From NCBI GenBank assembly GCA_017654935.2, contig CM065698.1:1178854-1242853 (forward strand): 64,000 nt of DNA, written 5' to 3'. Numbering within the stretch: position 1 is the first letter of the stretch; each line of letters opens with the position of its first letter. The position numbers were made by a program, and so were the translations under genes. This DNA is from Phymorhynchus buccinoides (Eukaryota > Mollusca > Gastropoda > Neogastropoda > Raphitomidae). The notes beneath the pieces were generated by a model. The model did no database searches. It saw only the letters and a program-made list of their open reading frames with translations, and was not told the origin of the DNA. Shown one piece after another: positions 26,136 through 37,711 of the stretch.

Positions 26136-27346
26136 CCCTAGGTGAGGGGCAGGGAGTGAAAGGGGGCAGGGGGTGTGGGGGGTGGTAGACTGCGCACAGC
26201 TCCCCAGCACGGGGACTTGATCCCCCATCCTCCCCCTACCTTACCAATCTCGCGACCTCCACTACCCCTCCCCTAACTGCCCTTTATCCCACCCGCAAAA
26301 AAAGAAAGAAAAAAACTACCCCCCTCCTTCCCACCCCACCCAGCCTAACCCCCATACTTACCATTTCCTCGTTTCCAGTCTGCACAAAATAACACATCAC
26401 AAAGCATGACATTAAAGCTAGCATTAACTGGCATCTTTTTTTTTTCTTCTTTCTCATCCAAACCACCATCAAGTTGATGGTTCTGTTGGTATAGAACAGA
26501 GCATCTACACATTATACAAAAACAATATCACCATCATAAACGCATAACGGCCAAAACATCGAATTTAAACAATGTGACGGAATCACGATATTGTCCATGA
26601 TCACGACTGTTAGGAACGTTCAATAACTGATCAAGACAATGAGTGTCATCCCTTGCCTGAAATCTACACCATTTTGAAAGTGGCCTGTATCCCACTGACA
26701 ATCACCATTGATGTCCAAATTACGAGGAAAGTTCTTTAGTAACCTAAAATTTCATTAAAATCTGTTCATTGCCAGTTACACTTTATCAAAAGAATAAATT
26801 CCCCCCGAAAAAAATAAATGAATGATCTACAACATTATGCATATATAATCATTCCACCCAGCTTGATTAATGTCACTCCTACCTTTTCCTTTCATAGTTG
26901 ACTCTTCAATGGGGATTTATTCTGTCTTGGCCACATGAAACCGTGATCATTTTTTGGACCGACTTGACCATGCCACCTAGCGACGAGTCAGGGGCAGAAT
27001 TTTCTGTGGCTATATACTAGTTCTTGACAGGTAAGGGCAATAATCTGCCTTCCATAGTTCATTTTACATACATTACTTATTCCTAAAATTCCTCCAAAAC
27101 AGGAATGTGTCGGCTGCATGCAGCAAGGAGACCAGTGGAAACTGACACATCCAGCCATATGGCCTGGAAACGCAAAGACAAATTCCTAAAAATTGATTGA
27201 TTGATTAAATACTTGGTGGGTGCTGCACTAACCGTCCATACTGTTTCATCAAAACATGCTAATAACTATTTATGGTAATTACAAGAAACAATAAAATAAA
27301 AATTATTTACCCAGGGACCAAAATGTAACCCAACAATATGCATGTA
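26136..27346. other. Long unassigned non-repetitive stretch
   Basis: About 1.2 kb without an array, tRNA or recognised exon. C-rich to 26340, then AT-rich. The short - strand frame at 26284-26472 reads through low-complexity sequence and is rejected. Confidence 0.5.
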
Positions 27347-27733
27347 GTAAAGGTCAAGATGTGCCCCCCCCCCCCCCCCCCCCCCCCGCATTTCTCGGTT
27401 CATTGTATTTTTCCGTTTTTGCCTTTCTTACCATACATAAAGCTGTATTTTAGGAACATTTTCAGCTAATTCCCTTTTTGGAATACTAACCCTAACCCTA
27501 AACCTAACCCTACCCCCCACTATGTACTGCAGTACACAGCGATTTGTTACAGTTGTGGTTCGTTGCGTTTTTCCTTCTTATAGGGTGGGGGGTAGGGTTA
27601 GGGTTAGTATTCCAAAAAGGTTATTAGGTAAAAATGTTCCTAAAATACAGCTTTATGTATGGCAAGAAAGGCAAAAACAGAAAAATATAATTAACCGAGA
27701 AATGTAGGGGGGGTGGCACATCTTGACCTTTAC
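27347..27733. mobile_element. Hairpin (foldback) element with telomere-like repeats at the tip
   Basis: The left arm (27347-27518) and right arm (about 27583-27733) are inverted copies: GTAAAGGTCAAGATGTGCC pairs with GGCACATCTTGACCTTTAC, then TTTCTCGGTT, GCCTTTCTT, ATAAAGCTGTATTTTAGGAA and TTTGGAATACTAACCCTAA also pair. Next to the ~65-base loop both arms carry CCCTAA/TTAGGG-type repeats. A C-run of about 26 bases sits near the left end and a matching G-run near the right. No coding sequence. Long-arm hairpins like this are typical of MITE/foldback elements; no clear target duplication was found. Confidence 0.8.
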
Positions 27734-27994
27734 CTAAATAATATTCTGCATCTGAAATCTGACAGATGTTTGCACGATTCATTTCACTTAGCAAACAATT
27801 TAATCAAAATCTGTTCACACCATTTTGAGCAATTCTGCAAGTAGCCCAAACCACAAATCATCACATGACTTCATTGACAAAAGTTAATACGTTAAGGTCA
27901 ATACATATTACAGGCAAGTTATCAAGGAACCAAAGGAGGCATATAAAGAACACTAGCAATGGAAAGGGCTACGCCTTTGTACTGAAACATCCCC

Positions 27995-30900
27995 GCATAG
28001 AGAGATAGTGCGCTGTCTGTGATAGAATGAATGAATGAATTGAAGGAGAAAGCTGACCACCACTGTTGTGTTGTGGGGATCTATAGAGATATAGTGCGCT
28101 GTCTGTGATAGAATGAATGAATTGAAGGAGAAAGCTGACCACCACTGTTGTGTTGTGGAGATCTACAGAGATATAGTGCGCTGTCTGTGATTGAAGGAGA
28201 AAGCTGACCACCACTGTTGTGTTGTGGGGATGTATAGAGATATAGTGCGCTGTCTGTGATAGAATGAATGAATGAATTGAAGGAGAAAGCTGACCACCAC
28301 TGTTGTGTTGTGGGGATCTATAGAGATATAGTGCGCTGTCTGTGATAGAATGAATGAATGAATGAAGGAGAAAGCTGACCACCACTGTTGTGTTGTGGAG
28401 ATCTATAGAGATATAGTGCGCTGTCTGTGATAGAATGAATGAATGAATTGAAGGAGAAAGCTGACCACCACTGTTGTGTTGTGGAGATCTATAGAGATAT
28501 AGTGCGCTGTCTGTGATAGAATGAATGAATGAATTGAAGGAGAAAGCTGACGACCACTGTTGTGTTGTGGAGATCTATAGAGATATAGTGCGCTGTCTGT
28601 GATAGAATAAATGAATGAATTGAAGGAGAAAGCTGACCACCACTGTTGTGTTGTGGAGATCTATAGAGATATAGTGCGCTGTCTGTGATAGAATGAATGA
28701 ATGAATTGAAGGAGAAAGCTGACCACCACTGTTGTGTTGTGGGGATCTATAGAGATATAGTGCGCTGTCTGTGATAGAATGAATGAATGAATTGAAGGAG
28801 AAAGCTGACGACCACTGTTGTGTTGTGGAGATCTATAGAGATATAGTGCGCTGTCTGTGATAGAATGAATTAATTGAAGGAGAAAGCTGACCACCAGTTG
28901 TGTTGTGGGGATCTATAGAGATATAGTGCGCTGTCTGTGATAGAATGAATGAATTGAAGAAGAAAGCTGACCACCACTGTTGTGTTGTGGGGATCTATAG
29001 AGATATAGTGCGCTGTCTGTGATAGAATGAATGAATGAATTGAAGGGAAAGCTGACCACCACTGTTGTGTTGTGGGGATCTATAGAGATATAGTGCGCTG
29101 TCTGTGATAGAATGAATGAATGAATGAATTGAAGGAGAAAGCTGACCACCACTGTTGTGTTGTGGGGATCTATAGAGATATAGTGCGCTGTCTGTGATAG
29201 AATGAATGAATTGAAGGAGAAAGCTGACCACCAGTTGTGTTGTGGGGATCTATAGAGATATAGTGCGCTGTCTGTGATAGAATGAATGAATGAATGAATT
29301 GAAGGAGAAAGCTGACCACCACTGTTGTGTTGTGGGGATCTATAGAGATATAGTGCGCTGTCTGTGATAGAATGAATGAATGAATGAATTGAAGGAGAAA
29401 GCTGACCACCACTGTTGTGTTGTGGGGATCTATAGAGATATAGTGCGCTGTCTGTGATAGAATGAATGAATGAATTGAAGGAGAAAGCTGACCACCACTG
29501 TTGTGTTGTGGGGATCTATAGAGATATAGTGCGCTGTCTGTGATAGAATGAATGAATGAATTGAAGGAGAAAGCTGACCACCACTGTTGTGTTGTGGGGA
29601 TCTATAGAGATATAGTGCGCTGTCTGTGATAGAATGAATGAATGAATTGAAGGAGAAAGCTGACCACCACTGTTGTGTTGTGGGGATCTATAGAGATATA
29701 GTGCGCTGTCTGTGATAGAATGAATGAATGAATTGAAGGAGAAAGCTGACCACCACTGTTGTGTTGTGGGGATCTATAGAGATATAGTGCGCTGTCTGTG
29801 ATAGAATGAATGAATTGAAGAAGAAAGCTGACGACCACTGTTGTGTTGTGGGGATCTATAGAGATATAGTGCGCTGTCTGTGATAGAATGAATGAATGAA
29901 TTGAAGGGAAAGCTGACCACCACTGTTGTGTTGTGGGGATCTATAGAGATATAGTGCGCTGTCTGTGATAGAATGAATGAATGAATTGAAGGAGAAAGCT
30001 GACCACCACTGTTGTGTTGTGGGGATCTATAGAGATATAGTGCGCTGTCTGTGATAGAATGAATGAATGAATGAATTGAAGGAGAAAGCTGACCACCACT
30101 GTTGTGTTGTGGAGATCTATAGAGATATAGTGCGCTGTCTGTGATAGAATGAATGAATGAATGAATTGAAGGAGAAAGCTGACCACCACTGTTGTGTTGT
30201 GGGGATCTATAGAGATATAGTGCGCTGTCTGTGATAGAATGAATGAATGAATTGAAGGAGAAAGCTGACCACCACTGTTGTGTTGTGGGGATCTATAGAG
30301 ATATAGTGCGCTGTCTGTGATAGAATGAATGAATTGAAGGAGAAAGCTGACCACCACTGTTGTGTTGTGGGGATCTATAGAGATATAGTGCGCTGTCTGT
30401 GATAGAATGAATGAATGAATTGAAGGAGAAAGCTGACCACCACTGTTGTGTTGTGGGGATCTATAGAGATATAGTGCGCTGTCTGTGATAGAATGAATGA
30501 ATGAATTGAAGGAGAAAGCTGACCACCACTGTTGTGTTGTGGGGATCTATAGAGATATAGTGCGCTGTCTGTGATAGAATGAATGAATTGAAGGGAAAGC
30601 TGACCACCACTGTTGTGTTGTGGGGATCTATAGAGATATAGTGCGCTGTCTGTGATAGAATGAATGAATGAATGAATTGAAGGAGAAAGCTGACCACCAC
30701 TGTTGTGTTGTGGGGATCTATAGAGATATAGTGCGCTGTCTGTGATAGAATGAATGAATGAATTGAAGGAGAAAGCTGACCACCACTGTTGTGTTGTGGG
30801 GATCTATAGAGATATAGTGCGCTGTCTGTGATAGAATGAATGAATGAATTGAAGGAGAAAGCTGACCACCACTGTTGTGTTGTGGGGATCTATAGAGATA

Positions 30901-32316
30901 TAGTGCGCTGTCTGTGATAGAATGAATGAATGAATGACCACCACTGTTGTGTTGTGGAGATCTAAGGAGAAAGAATGAATTGAAGGGAAAGCTGACCACC
31001 ACTGTTGTGTTGTGGGGATCTATAGAGATATAGTGCGCTGTCTGTGATAGAATGAATGAATTGAAGGGAGAAAGCTGACCACCACTGTTGTGTTGTGGGG
31101 ATCTATAGAGATATAGTGCGCTGTCTGTGATAGAATGAATGAATGAATGAATTGAAGGAGAAAGCTGACCACCACTGTTGTGTTGTGGGGATCTATAGAG
31201 ATATAGTGCGCTGTCTGTGATAGAATGAATGAATGAATGAATTGAAGGAGAAAGTTGACCACCACTGTTGTGTTGTGGGGATCTATAGAGATATAGTGCG
31301 CTGTCTGTGATAGAATGAATGAATTGAAGGAGAAAGCTGACCACCACTGTTGTGTTGTGGGGATCTATAGAGATATAGTGCGCTGTCTGTGATAGAATGA
31401 ATGAATTGAAGGAGAAAGCTGACCACCACTGTTGTGTTGTGGAGATCTATAGAGATATAGTGCGCTGTCTGTGATAGAATGAATGAATGAATTGAAGGAG
31501 AAAGTTGACCACCACTGTTGTGTTGTGGGGATCTATAGAGATATAGTGCGCTGTCTGTGATAGAATGAATGAATTGAAGGAGAAAGCTGACCACCACTGT
31601 TGTGTTGTGGAGATCTATAGAGATATAGTGCGCTGTCTGTGATTGAAGGAGAAAGCTGACCACCACTGTTGTGTTGTGGGGATCTATAGAGATATAGTGC
31701 GCTGTCTGTGATAGAATGAATGAATGAATTGAAGGAGAAAGCTGACCACCACTGTTGTGTTGTGGAGATCTATAGAGATATAGTGCGCTGTCTGTGATAG
31801 AATGAATGAATGAATTGAAGGAGAAAGCTGACCACCACTGTTGTGTTGTGGAGATCTATAGAGATATAGTGCGCTGTCTGTGATAGAATGAATGAATGAA
31901 TTGAAGGAGAAAGCTGACCACCACTGTTGTGTTGTGGAGATCTATAGAGATATAGTGCGCTGTCTGTGATAGAATGAATGAATTGAAGGAGAAAGCTGAC
32001 CACCACTGTTGTGTTGTGGGGATCTATAGAGATATAGTGCGCTGTCTGTGATAGAATGAATGAATGAATTGAAGGAGAAAGCTGACCACCACTGTTGTGT
32101 TGTGGAGATCTATAGAGATATAGTGCGCTGTCTGTGATAGAATGAATGAATGAATGAATTGAAGGAGAAAGTTGACCACCACTGTTGTGTTGTGGGGATC
32201 TATAGAGATATAGTGCGCTGTCTGTGATAGAATGAATGAATTGAAGGAGAAAGCTGACCACCACTGTTGTGTTGTGGGGATCTATAGAGATATAGTGCGC
32301 TGTCTGTGATAGCGTT
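27995..32316. repeat. ~84-bp minisatellite with embedded (GAAT)n, about 52 units
   Basis: Unit GGAGAAAGCTGACCACCACT + GTTGTGTTGTGGGGATCTAT + AGAGATATAGTGCGCTGTCT + GTGATA + (GAAT)1-4 + TGAA. The number of GAAT copies changes from unit to unit, which explains the variable unit length and the broken phase of reverse-strand frames. GGGGATC and GGAGATC subtypes occur in clusters. A damaged unit lies near 30930-30990. Confidence 0.95.
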
Positions 32317-32639
32317 GAAGGAGAAAATCGGCGCACAGATCTGTCAGTACAATCCTTTAGAAAGGGCACAGCAACATCTGGGATTAGTCTTTCACATTTC
32401 TTAGCAACTTTCTCTCCTGCTACATTCATCACCATTAGTTTTGTTTTTGCTTTTTTAACATCAAGATTTCACTGCTCATTCTCCATCTCTCCTTCTCCCT
32501 TTCCTAAACACTTTCTCTCTCTCTCTCTCTCACACACACCAACACACCGATTCACACTTTCTACACACACAAACACTCGCACACAACATTACACCAACAC
32601 ACACATTCATGCTCTATCTCTCACACACAGACACAAAAA

Positions 32640-32690
<51 letters not shown>

Positions 32691-32834
32691 TGCATACACT
32701 TTCTCTGTAACAAACACTCTCTCAGTCTCATACACAGAACTTTACACACATGTGCACACACACATTCACACTCTTTCTGTCTCGCACAAACACAAATGAT
32801 CTCTTCCTCTGTCTATCTGACACACAGGCAGCCA
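32317..32834 (-). other. Probable 3' flank/UTR of the caspase gene with CT and CA repeats
   Basis: Directly downstream of the caspase stop on the - strand. Contains (CT)n at about 32514-32530 and 32641-32692 and CA-rich stretches. A reverse-strand frame in 32317-32435 is short and unassigned. The edge of the 84-bp array (TTGAAGGAGAAA) is continuous with this sequence. Confidence 0.5.
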
Positions 32835-33149
32835 TCATTCTACCTGCACCCCTTTCCCAGACCCTTTCCCAAAGTCATCTGACGGCTGCGAAATTCTCCC
32901 CCCGCTTTCCGATGAAGGCTGCATGGGTGTCGACAGCTGGTTGGTCGACCCCTCCGCCGCCGACTGAAACGACTCTGCAGAGGTGAAGGTCAGAGAGTTC
33001 TTAAGGTCAAGGTCAACTTGACACTCTGGGTTTGCAGGGTCAAAGGTGAGCCCGGGGAAGAAGAAGAAGTCTCTCATGAGGGACGAGCTGCAGGTGGAGA
33101 CCTGTTTGAATCCGCTGGTGGTTTTGGCCTCTCCCACAAGGCGCTTCAC
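32835..33149 (-). CDS. Initiator-type caspase, last coding exon (p10 end and C-terminal tail)
   Basis: The acceptor TACTGTTGCAG precedes VKRLVGEAKTTSGFKQ and then VSTCSSSLMRDFFFFPGL, matching the end of the caspase p10 subunit (KQ...STL.K..YF pattern). The exon starts in phase 0, as required by the preceding exon ending KLMNM. Caspases normally stop within a few residues of this point. Here about 70 further residues follow, Ser/Thr/Gly-rich (for example SLTFTSAESFQSAAEGS), ending GKGVQVE before the stop at 32835. The extension is open and in frame but lacks a known domain; it may be real, or an exon read into former UTR. The exon start is the seed of the array at 33150-34850. Confidence 0.85.
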   Translation of the reverse strand: MKRLVGEAKTTSGFKQVSTCSSSLMRDFFFFPGLTFDPANPECQVDLDLKNSLTFTSAESFQSAAEGSTNQLSTPMQPSSESGGRISQPSDDFGKGSGKGVQVE

Positions 33150-34850
33150 CTGCAACAGTAGCAGTGGACAATAACAGCTGGTGGTTTTGGCCTCTCCCAC
33201 AAGGCAACAGTAGCAGTGGACAATAACAGCTGGTGGTTTTGGCCTCTCCCACAAGGCGCTTCACCTGCAACAGTAGCAGTGGACAATAATGCTGGTGGTT
33301 TTGGCCTCTCCCACAAGGTGCTTCACCTGCAACAGTAGCAGTGGACAATAATGCTGGTGGTTTTGGCCTCTCCCACAAGGCAACAGTAGCAGTGGACAAT
33401 AATGCTGGTGGTTTTGGCCTCTCCCACAAGGCGCTTCACCTGCAACAGTAGTACATGTAGTGGACAATAACAGCTGGTGGTTTTGGCCTCTCCCACAAGG
33501 CAACAGTAGCAGTGGACAATAACAGCTGGTGGTTTTGGCCTCTCCCACAAGGCAACAGTAGTAGTGGACAATAACAGCTGGTGGTTTTGGCCTCTCCCAC
33601 AAGGCAACAGTAGCAGTGGACAATAACAGCTGGTGGTTTTGGCCTCTCCCACAAGGCAACAGTAGTAGTGGACAATAACAGCTGGTGGCTTTGGCCTCTC
33701 CCACAAGGCAACAGTAGTAGTGGACAATAACAGCTGGTGGTTTTGGCCTCTCCCACAAGGCAACAGTAGTAGTGGACAATAACAGCTGGTGGCTTTGGCC
33801 TCTCCCACAAGGCAACAGTAGTAGTGGACAATAACAGCTGGTGGTTTTGGCCTCTCCCACAAGGCAACAATAGTAGTGGACAATAATGCTGGTGGTTTTG
33901 GCCTCTCCCACAAGGCAACAATAGTAGTGGACAATAATGCTGGTGGTTTTGGCCTCTCCCACAAGGCGCTTCACCTGCAACAGTAGCAGTGGACAATAAC
34001 AGCTGGTGGTTTTGGCCTCTCCCACAAGGCAACAGTAGCAGTGGACAATAATGCTGGTGGTTTTGGCCTCTCCCACAAGGTGCTTCACCTGCAACAGTAG
34101 TACATGTAGTGGACAATAACAGCTGGTGGTTTTGGCCTCTCCCACAAGGCAACAGTAGCAGTGGACAATAACAGCTGGTGGTTTGGGCCTCTCCCACAAG
34201 GCAACAGTAGCAGTGGACAATAACAGCTGGTGGTTTGGGCCTCTCCCACAAGGCAACAGTAGCAGTGGACAATAACAGCTGGTGGCTTTGGCCTCTCCCA
34301 CAAGGCAACAGTAGCAGTGGACAATAACAGCTGGTGGTTTTGGCCTCTCCCACAAGGCAACAATAGTAGTGGACAATAACAGCTGGTGGTTTTGGCCTCT
34401 CCCACAAGGCAACAGTAGTAGTGGACAATAACAGCTGGTGGTTTTGGCCTCTCCCACAAGGCAACAATAGTAGTGGACAATAACAGCTGGTGGCTTTGGC
34501 CTCTCCCACAAGGCAACAGTAGCAGTGGACAATAACAGCTGGTGGTTTTGGCCTCTCCCACAAGGCAACAGTAGCAGTGGACAATAACAGCTGGTGGCTT
34601 TGGCCTCTCCCACAAGGCAACAGTAGTAGTGGACAATAACAGCTGGTGGCTTTGGCCTCTCCCACAAGGCAACAGTAGTAGTGGACAATAACAGCTGGTG
34701 GTTTTGGCCTCTCCCACAAGGCAACAGTAGTAGTGGACAATAACAGCTGGTGGCTTTGGCCTCTCCCACAAGGCAACAGTAGCAGTGGACAATAACAGCT
34801 GGTGGTTTTGGCCTCTCCCACAAGGCAACAGTAGCAGTGGACAATAACAG
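33150..34850 (-). repeat. 52-bp array seeded from the caspase last-exon acceptor, about 32 units
   Basis: In gene orientation most units are 27 bases of exon (CTTGTGGGAGAGGCCAAAAC + CACCAGC) plus 25 bases of intron (TGTTATTGTCCACTGCTACT + GTTGC). Longer units keep the junction itself, TTGCAG|GTGAAGCGC, at about 33259, 33320, 33431, 33967 and 34080, giving five extra acceptors besides the real one. Short units have lost AGGTGAAGCGC, removing the acceptor AG. AGTAGCAG/AGTAGTAG and GTTTTGG/GCTTTGG variants are interspersed. Long reverse-strand frames here are repeat artefacts. Confidence 0.95.
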
Positions 34851-34959
34851 TATCATTAAAGTAGGACAAAATAATACAGGGTGTCTTGACAGCAACAAAA
34901 AACAACTGCAACTCACAAAATTGGTAATAAAAAGTAACAATCCAGCTAGCATTCTGATT

Positions 34960-35312
34960 TGGGGGCATCATTCTTCTAGCGCCATGTACTTTGTGATGCT
35001 CTTGGTTGGCCCTTGCATCTGACTGACATCAGGGGGCATCACTCTTCTAGCGCCATGTACTTTGTGATGCTCTTGGTTGGCCCTTGCATCTCACTGACAT
35101 CAGGGGGCATCATTCTTCTAGCGCCATGTACTTTGTGATGCTCTTGGTTGGCCCTTGCATCTCACTGACATCAGGGGGCATCACTCTTCTAGCGCCATGT
35201 ACTTTGTGATGCTCTTGGTTGGCCCTTGCATCTCACTGACATCAGGGGGCATCACTCTTCTAGCGCCATGTACTTTGTGATGCTCTTGGTTGGCCCTTGC
35301 ATCTGACATCAG
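34960..35312. repeat. 71-bp repeat, 5 copies
   Basis: GCCATGTACTTTGTGATGCT recurs every 71 bases from 34981, with TTGGTTGGCCCTTGCATCT and CTGACATCAGGGGGCATCA. Located in the last caspase intron. Confidence 0.9.
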
Positions 35313-35439
35313 GGGAGTAACTATTTTTTCGAGCGCATGTGTTACTCTAACAGAAAAATCACTCACATAAGCTCTAACAATAGACAAACACATGGCAGGA
35401 TACTTGGCTGTGTATGTCTTTGCATTTGGTGGGAGCGCA

Positions 35440-35757
35440 GAGTGATGCTTTGGGGGAATATATTGACCCCTAGTGCTAGAAGTTAAAGAAGACGCAATGC
35501 ATGAAAGATCACAACAGCTTGTTGATGTTTTGGGGACATATTGACCCCTAGTGCTAGAAGTTAAAGAAGACGCAATGCATGAAAGATCACAACAGCTTGT
35601 TGATGTTTTGGGGACATATTGACCCCTAGTGCTAGAAGTTAAAGAAGACGCAATGCATGAAAGATCACAACAGCTTGTTGATGCTTTGGGGGACATATTG
35701 ACCCCTAGTGCTAGAAGTTAAAGAAGACGCAATGCATGAAAGATCACAACAGCTTGT
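35440..35757. repeat. 78-bp repeat, 4 copies
   Basis: GACCCCTAGTGCTAGAAGTT recurs at 35465, 35543, 35621 and 35700, with AAAGAAGACGCAATGCATGA and AGATCACAACAGCTTGTT. Confidence 0.9.
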
Positions 35758-36418
35758 TCTTCCTAGATTGGTTTGTGTGCTCCAGAAATGAACAGTTTCC
35801 ATGGTACCCCATTTTCAGAAGAAGCCCTTTTCGAGGTCTTGAAACGCTTTCGCTTCTTTTGAACTTTCTATCTTTATGGCATCCAGGCAACATTTTCATT
35901 CATATGTGTGCTCAAAAAGTCGGAACATACAGTAAAGTCTTGCAATTCAATTTTTTCAGGAAAAAGAGTCATTTTCGAAAACCAGTCAGTTGACAGACAA
36001 TTGAAATTTTATGAGAACATGCTTTTACCCCAAAATTGTTTTTATCTATTTAAGAAAATGTATACAGCACTTAACCTTTAAGCTCTAAGCGCTTAGACAA
36101 AAAAAGATTCTACTAAAAATGGATTAGGACGGAAACTGTTATTTTTGGAGTTCTCCGCGGCACCGTGAAAACAAACTGTTGCAGCCTTTCATGCATTGAA
36201 TCTTCTTCATGAACCTGAAAAATCACAATGACAGCTTCAATCCTTCATTGTTACAATCATTAACCATTTTGTGGGTTGCATTTCTGTTTAGTCACAGAAA
36301 TGACTCAGAATACGACTCAAAAATTGGTAAGAAAATAAAAGAACAAAATCTAAATTTTGTGTCAAATTTGGGGGGTGCCCCTTATAATCCGTGTGCCTTG
36401 TAGTCCGCAAAATACGGT
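35758..36418. mobile_element. Probable decayed DNA transposon with CGCAAAATACGGTAC end
   Basis: The right end CCTTGTAGTCCGCAAAATAC + GGTAC (36389-36418) resembles the right terminus of the element at 48404-48977 (TTATAGTCCGAAAAATACGGTAC). The stretch AATTTTGTGTCAAATTTGGG + GGGTGCCCCTTATAA (36352-36386) is also echoed at about 50920-50960. The left end was not pinned down. It directly abuts the CAACGGCAACATC minisatellite. Confidence 0.5.
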
Positions 36419-36440
36419 ACATCTACAACGGCAACATCAT

Positions 36441-36884
36441 CAGTGTTGATTCTAGGACTCCTAGATTGGAAAAAGGGAGCCCCTGGGCTCCCCTAGCTAA
36501 CAAAAAAGGGGGCATATTAACTAAATTGTATGTGCACGCTAAAACGTTTAAAAATGTTAGTATTGCTTTTCTTTTAAAATGTATGAAACTAGTTCAACCA
36601 TACAAACTTACTTGGCCTTGCAAACTTTCTAGCTGCATATAGATTATAAATGAGAGAGTTGACTTGGAAGTTGGGGGGGGGGGGGGGGCAGGAGAGAAAG
36701 AGACTAGAATGAGTATGTGGTGGGACAAGGACCAAAAAATAGACATGAAAAAAGATCTTAAAAAGTGAGACAGTAATTTTAAACTAAGACACAATGAATG
36801 AGAAAAAAGTGAGTGAGAGAGGGAGGAAGAAGGGTGAGAACTTTTAAACAGAGAGAACCTGTGTTACAGTGTCTGTGTGTGAGT

Positions 36885-36948
<64 letters not shown>

Positions 36949-37711
36949 TGCGTGCGCGCGCGCATTGTGCTCAGGCTGAAGTTCTCACTTCACTACTGCC
37001 GCGTTCAAATGCCGCACTCAAGATTCTTCGAGTTGGAGTTGTGACTTTCGCCGATTCAGTGATCGCGTCAAAGCTCTCATCGTGGTTGTTATCGCCCTCG
37101 CCCTCTTCCTTGAAACACAACCAAGCCTTTGGAAAGACTGTTTTTCGCGTCTTTCCAGTTCGTTGGGCAAGGCAGTTTCAAGAAGTTCCAATCCGGTTCT
37201 GGTTGACAGTAATCATTACTGAGTAATGACACATCTGTTGGCATCGCGAGTTCCGTTTCACTTCCTGACCCATTGAGTGTATTCTTAGTTGTACACATAT
37301 CCTTGGTTGATAGGCCACGAAACCACGAAATTAAACAAGTTTGCTTTGATTGCTTTGCTCACTGCGCCTTAGAGGCCCTACAACAGAACGAGAATCGCTG
37401 GCTGTAGCATTGAACTCGATAGTGTGCCCCAAAACAAAAATGGCGGACTGAAAATATGTGCTCCTGAGTGAAAATTTGTGTGATTGGACAAAGCCAGAGT
37501 CATCGGCCAATCAGAAACGAGGACAGAAAGGATGCTCGGTTTCACTCAGTCTTGAGAAGGATATATACACAGCAGCCGCGACTACGCACTCGCTAAGTAA
37601 AAGTGCGTTCGATTTTTGTGCGTGAGTCGGGCCGCACTGTTCGCGATTTTATGCGTCCTAGGGTGAAAAAATGCGGGAATCCCGCAAGACCGCGCTCTAG
37701 AATCAACACTG
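36441..37711. mobile_element. DNA transposon with CAGTGTTGATTCTAG ends and 6-bp TSD
   Basis: The 1,271-bp element has inverted termini CAGTGTTGATTCTAG / CTAGAATCAACACTG, flanked by CATCAT at 36435-36440 and 37712-37717. Because the target is itself a CATCATC repeat, the TSD length is slightly ambiguous, but 6 bp matches the other elements in this window. The interior holds a G-run (36675-36688), a (GA)n tract (36889-36943), a GCGCGC run and a - strand reading frame at 37089-37298. No intact transposase is present. Confidence 0.75.
37089..37298 (-). pseudogene. Unrecognised open frame inside a transposon
   Basis: Sixty-nine residues with a composition more protein-like than the surrounding repeats (contains CQPEPDWNFLKLPCPTNWKD) from an ATG at 37298 to a stop at 37089. 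I do not recognise the family. It could be a remnant of the element's own gene or a captured host exon; nothing here distinguishes these. Confidence 0.3.

Noticed and set aside
27480..27610. CCCTAA repeats as a true telomere or chromosome end
   Set aside because: Only a few units, in both orientations around a hairpin loop, with ordinary sequence on both sides.
32317..32435. Extra coding exon on the - strand (MNVAGEKVAKKCERL...)
   Set aside because: It runs into the 84-bp array, lies after the caspase stop and shows no recognisable domain or splice sites.
33261..34971. Long - strand frames with VGEAKTTSCYCPLLLL repeats
   Set aside because: They read through exon-intron hybrid units of the caspase last-exon array, including intron bases; not a repeat protein.
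35736..36642. Several + strand frames of 60-85 residues
   Set aside because: They lie in transposon-derived or AT-rich sequence without motifs and overlap the terminus of a mobile element.
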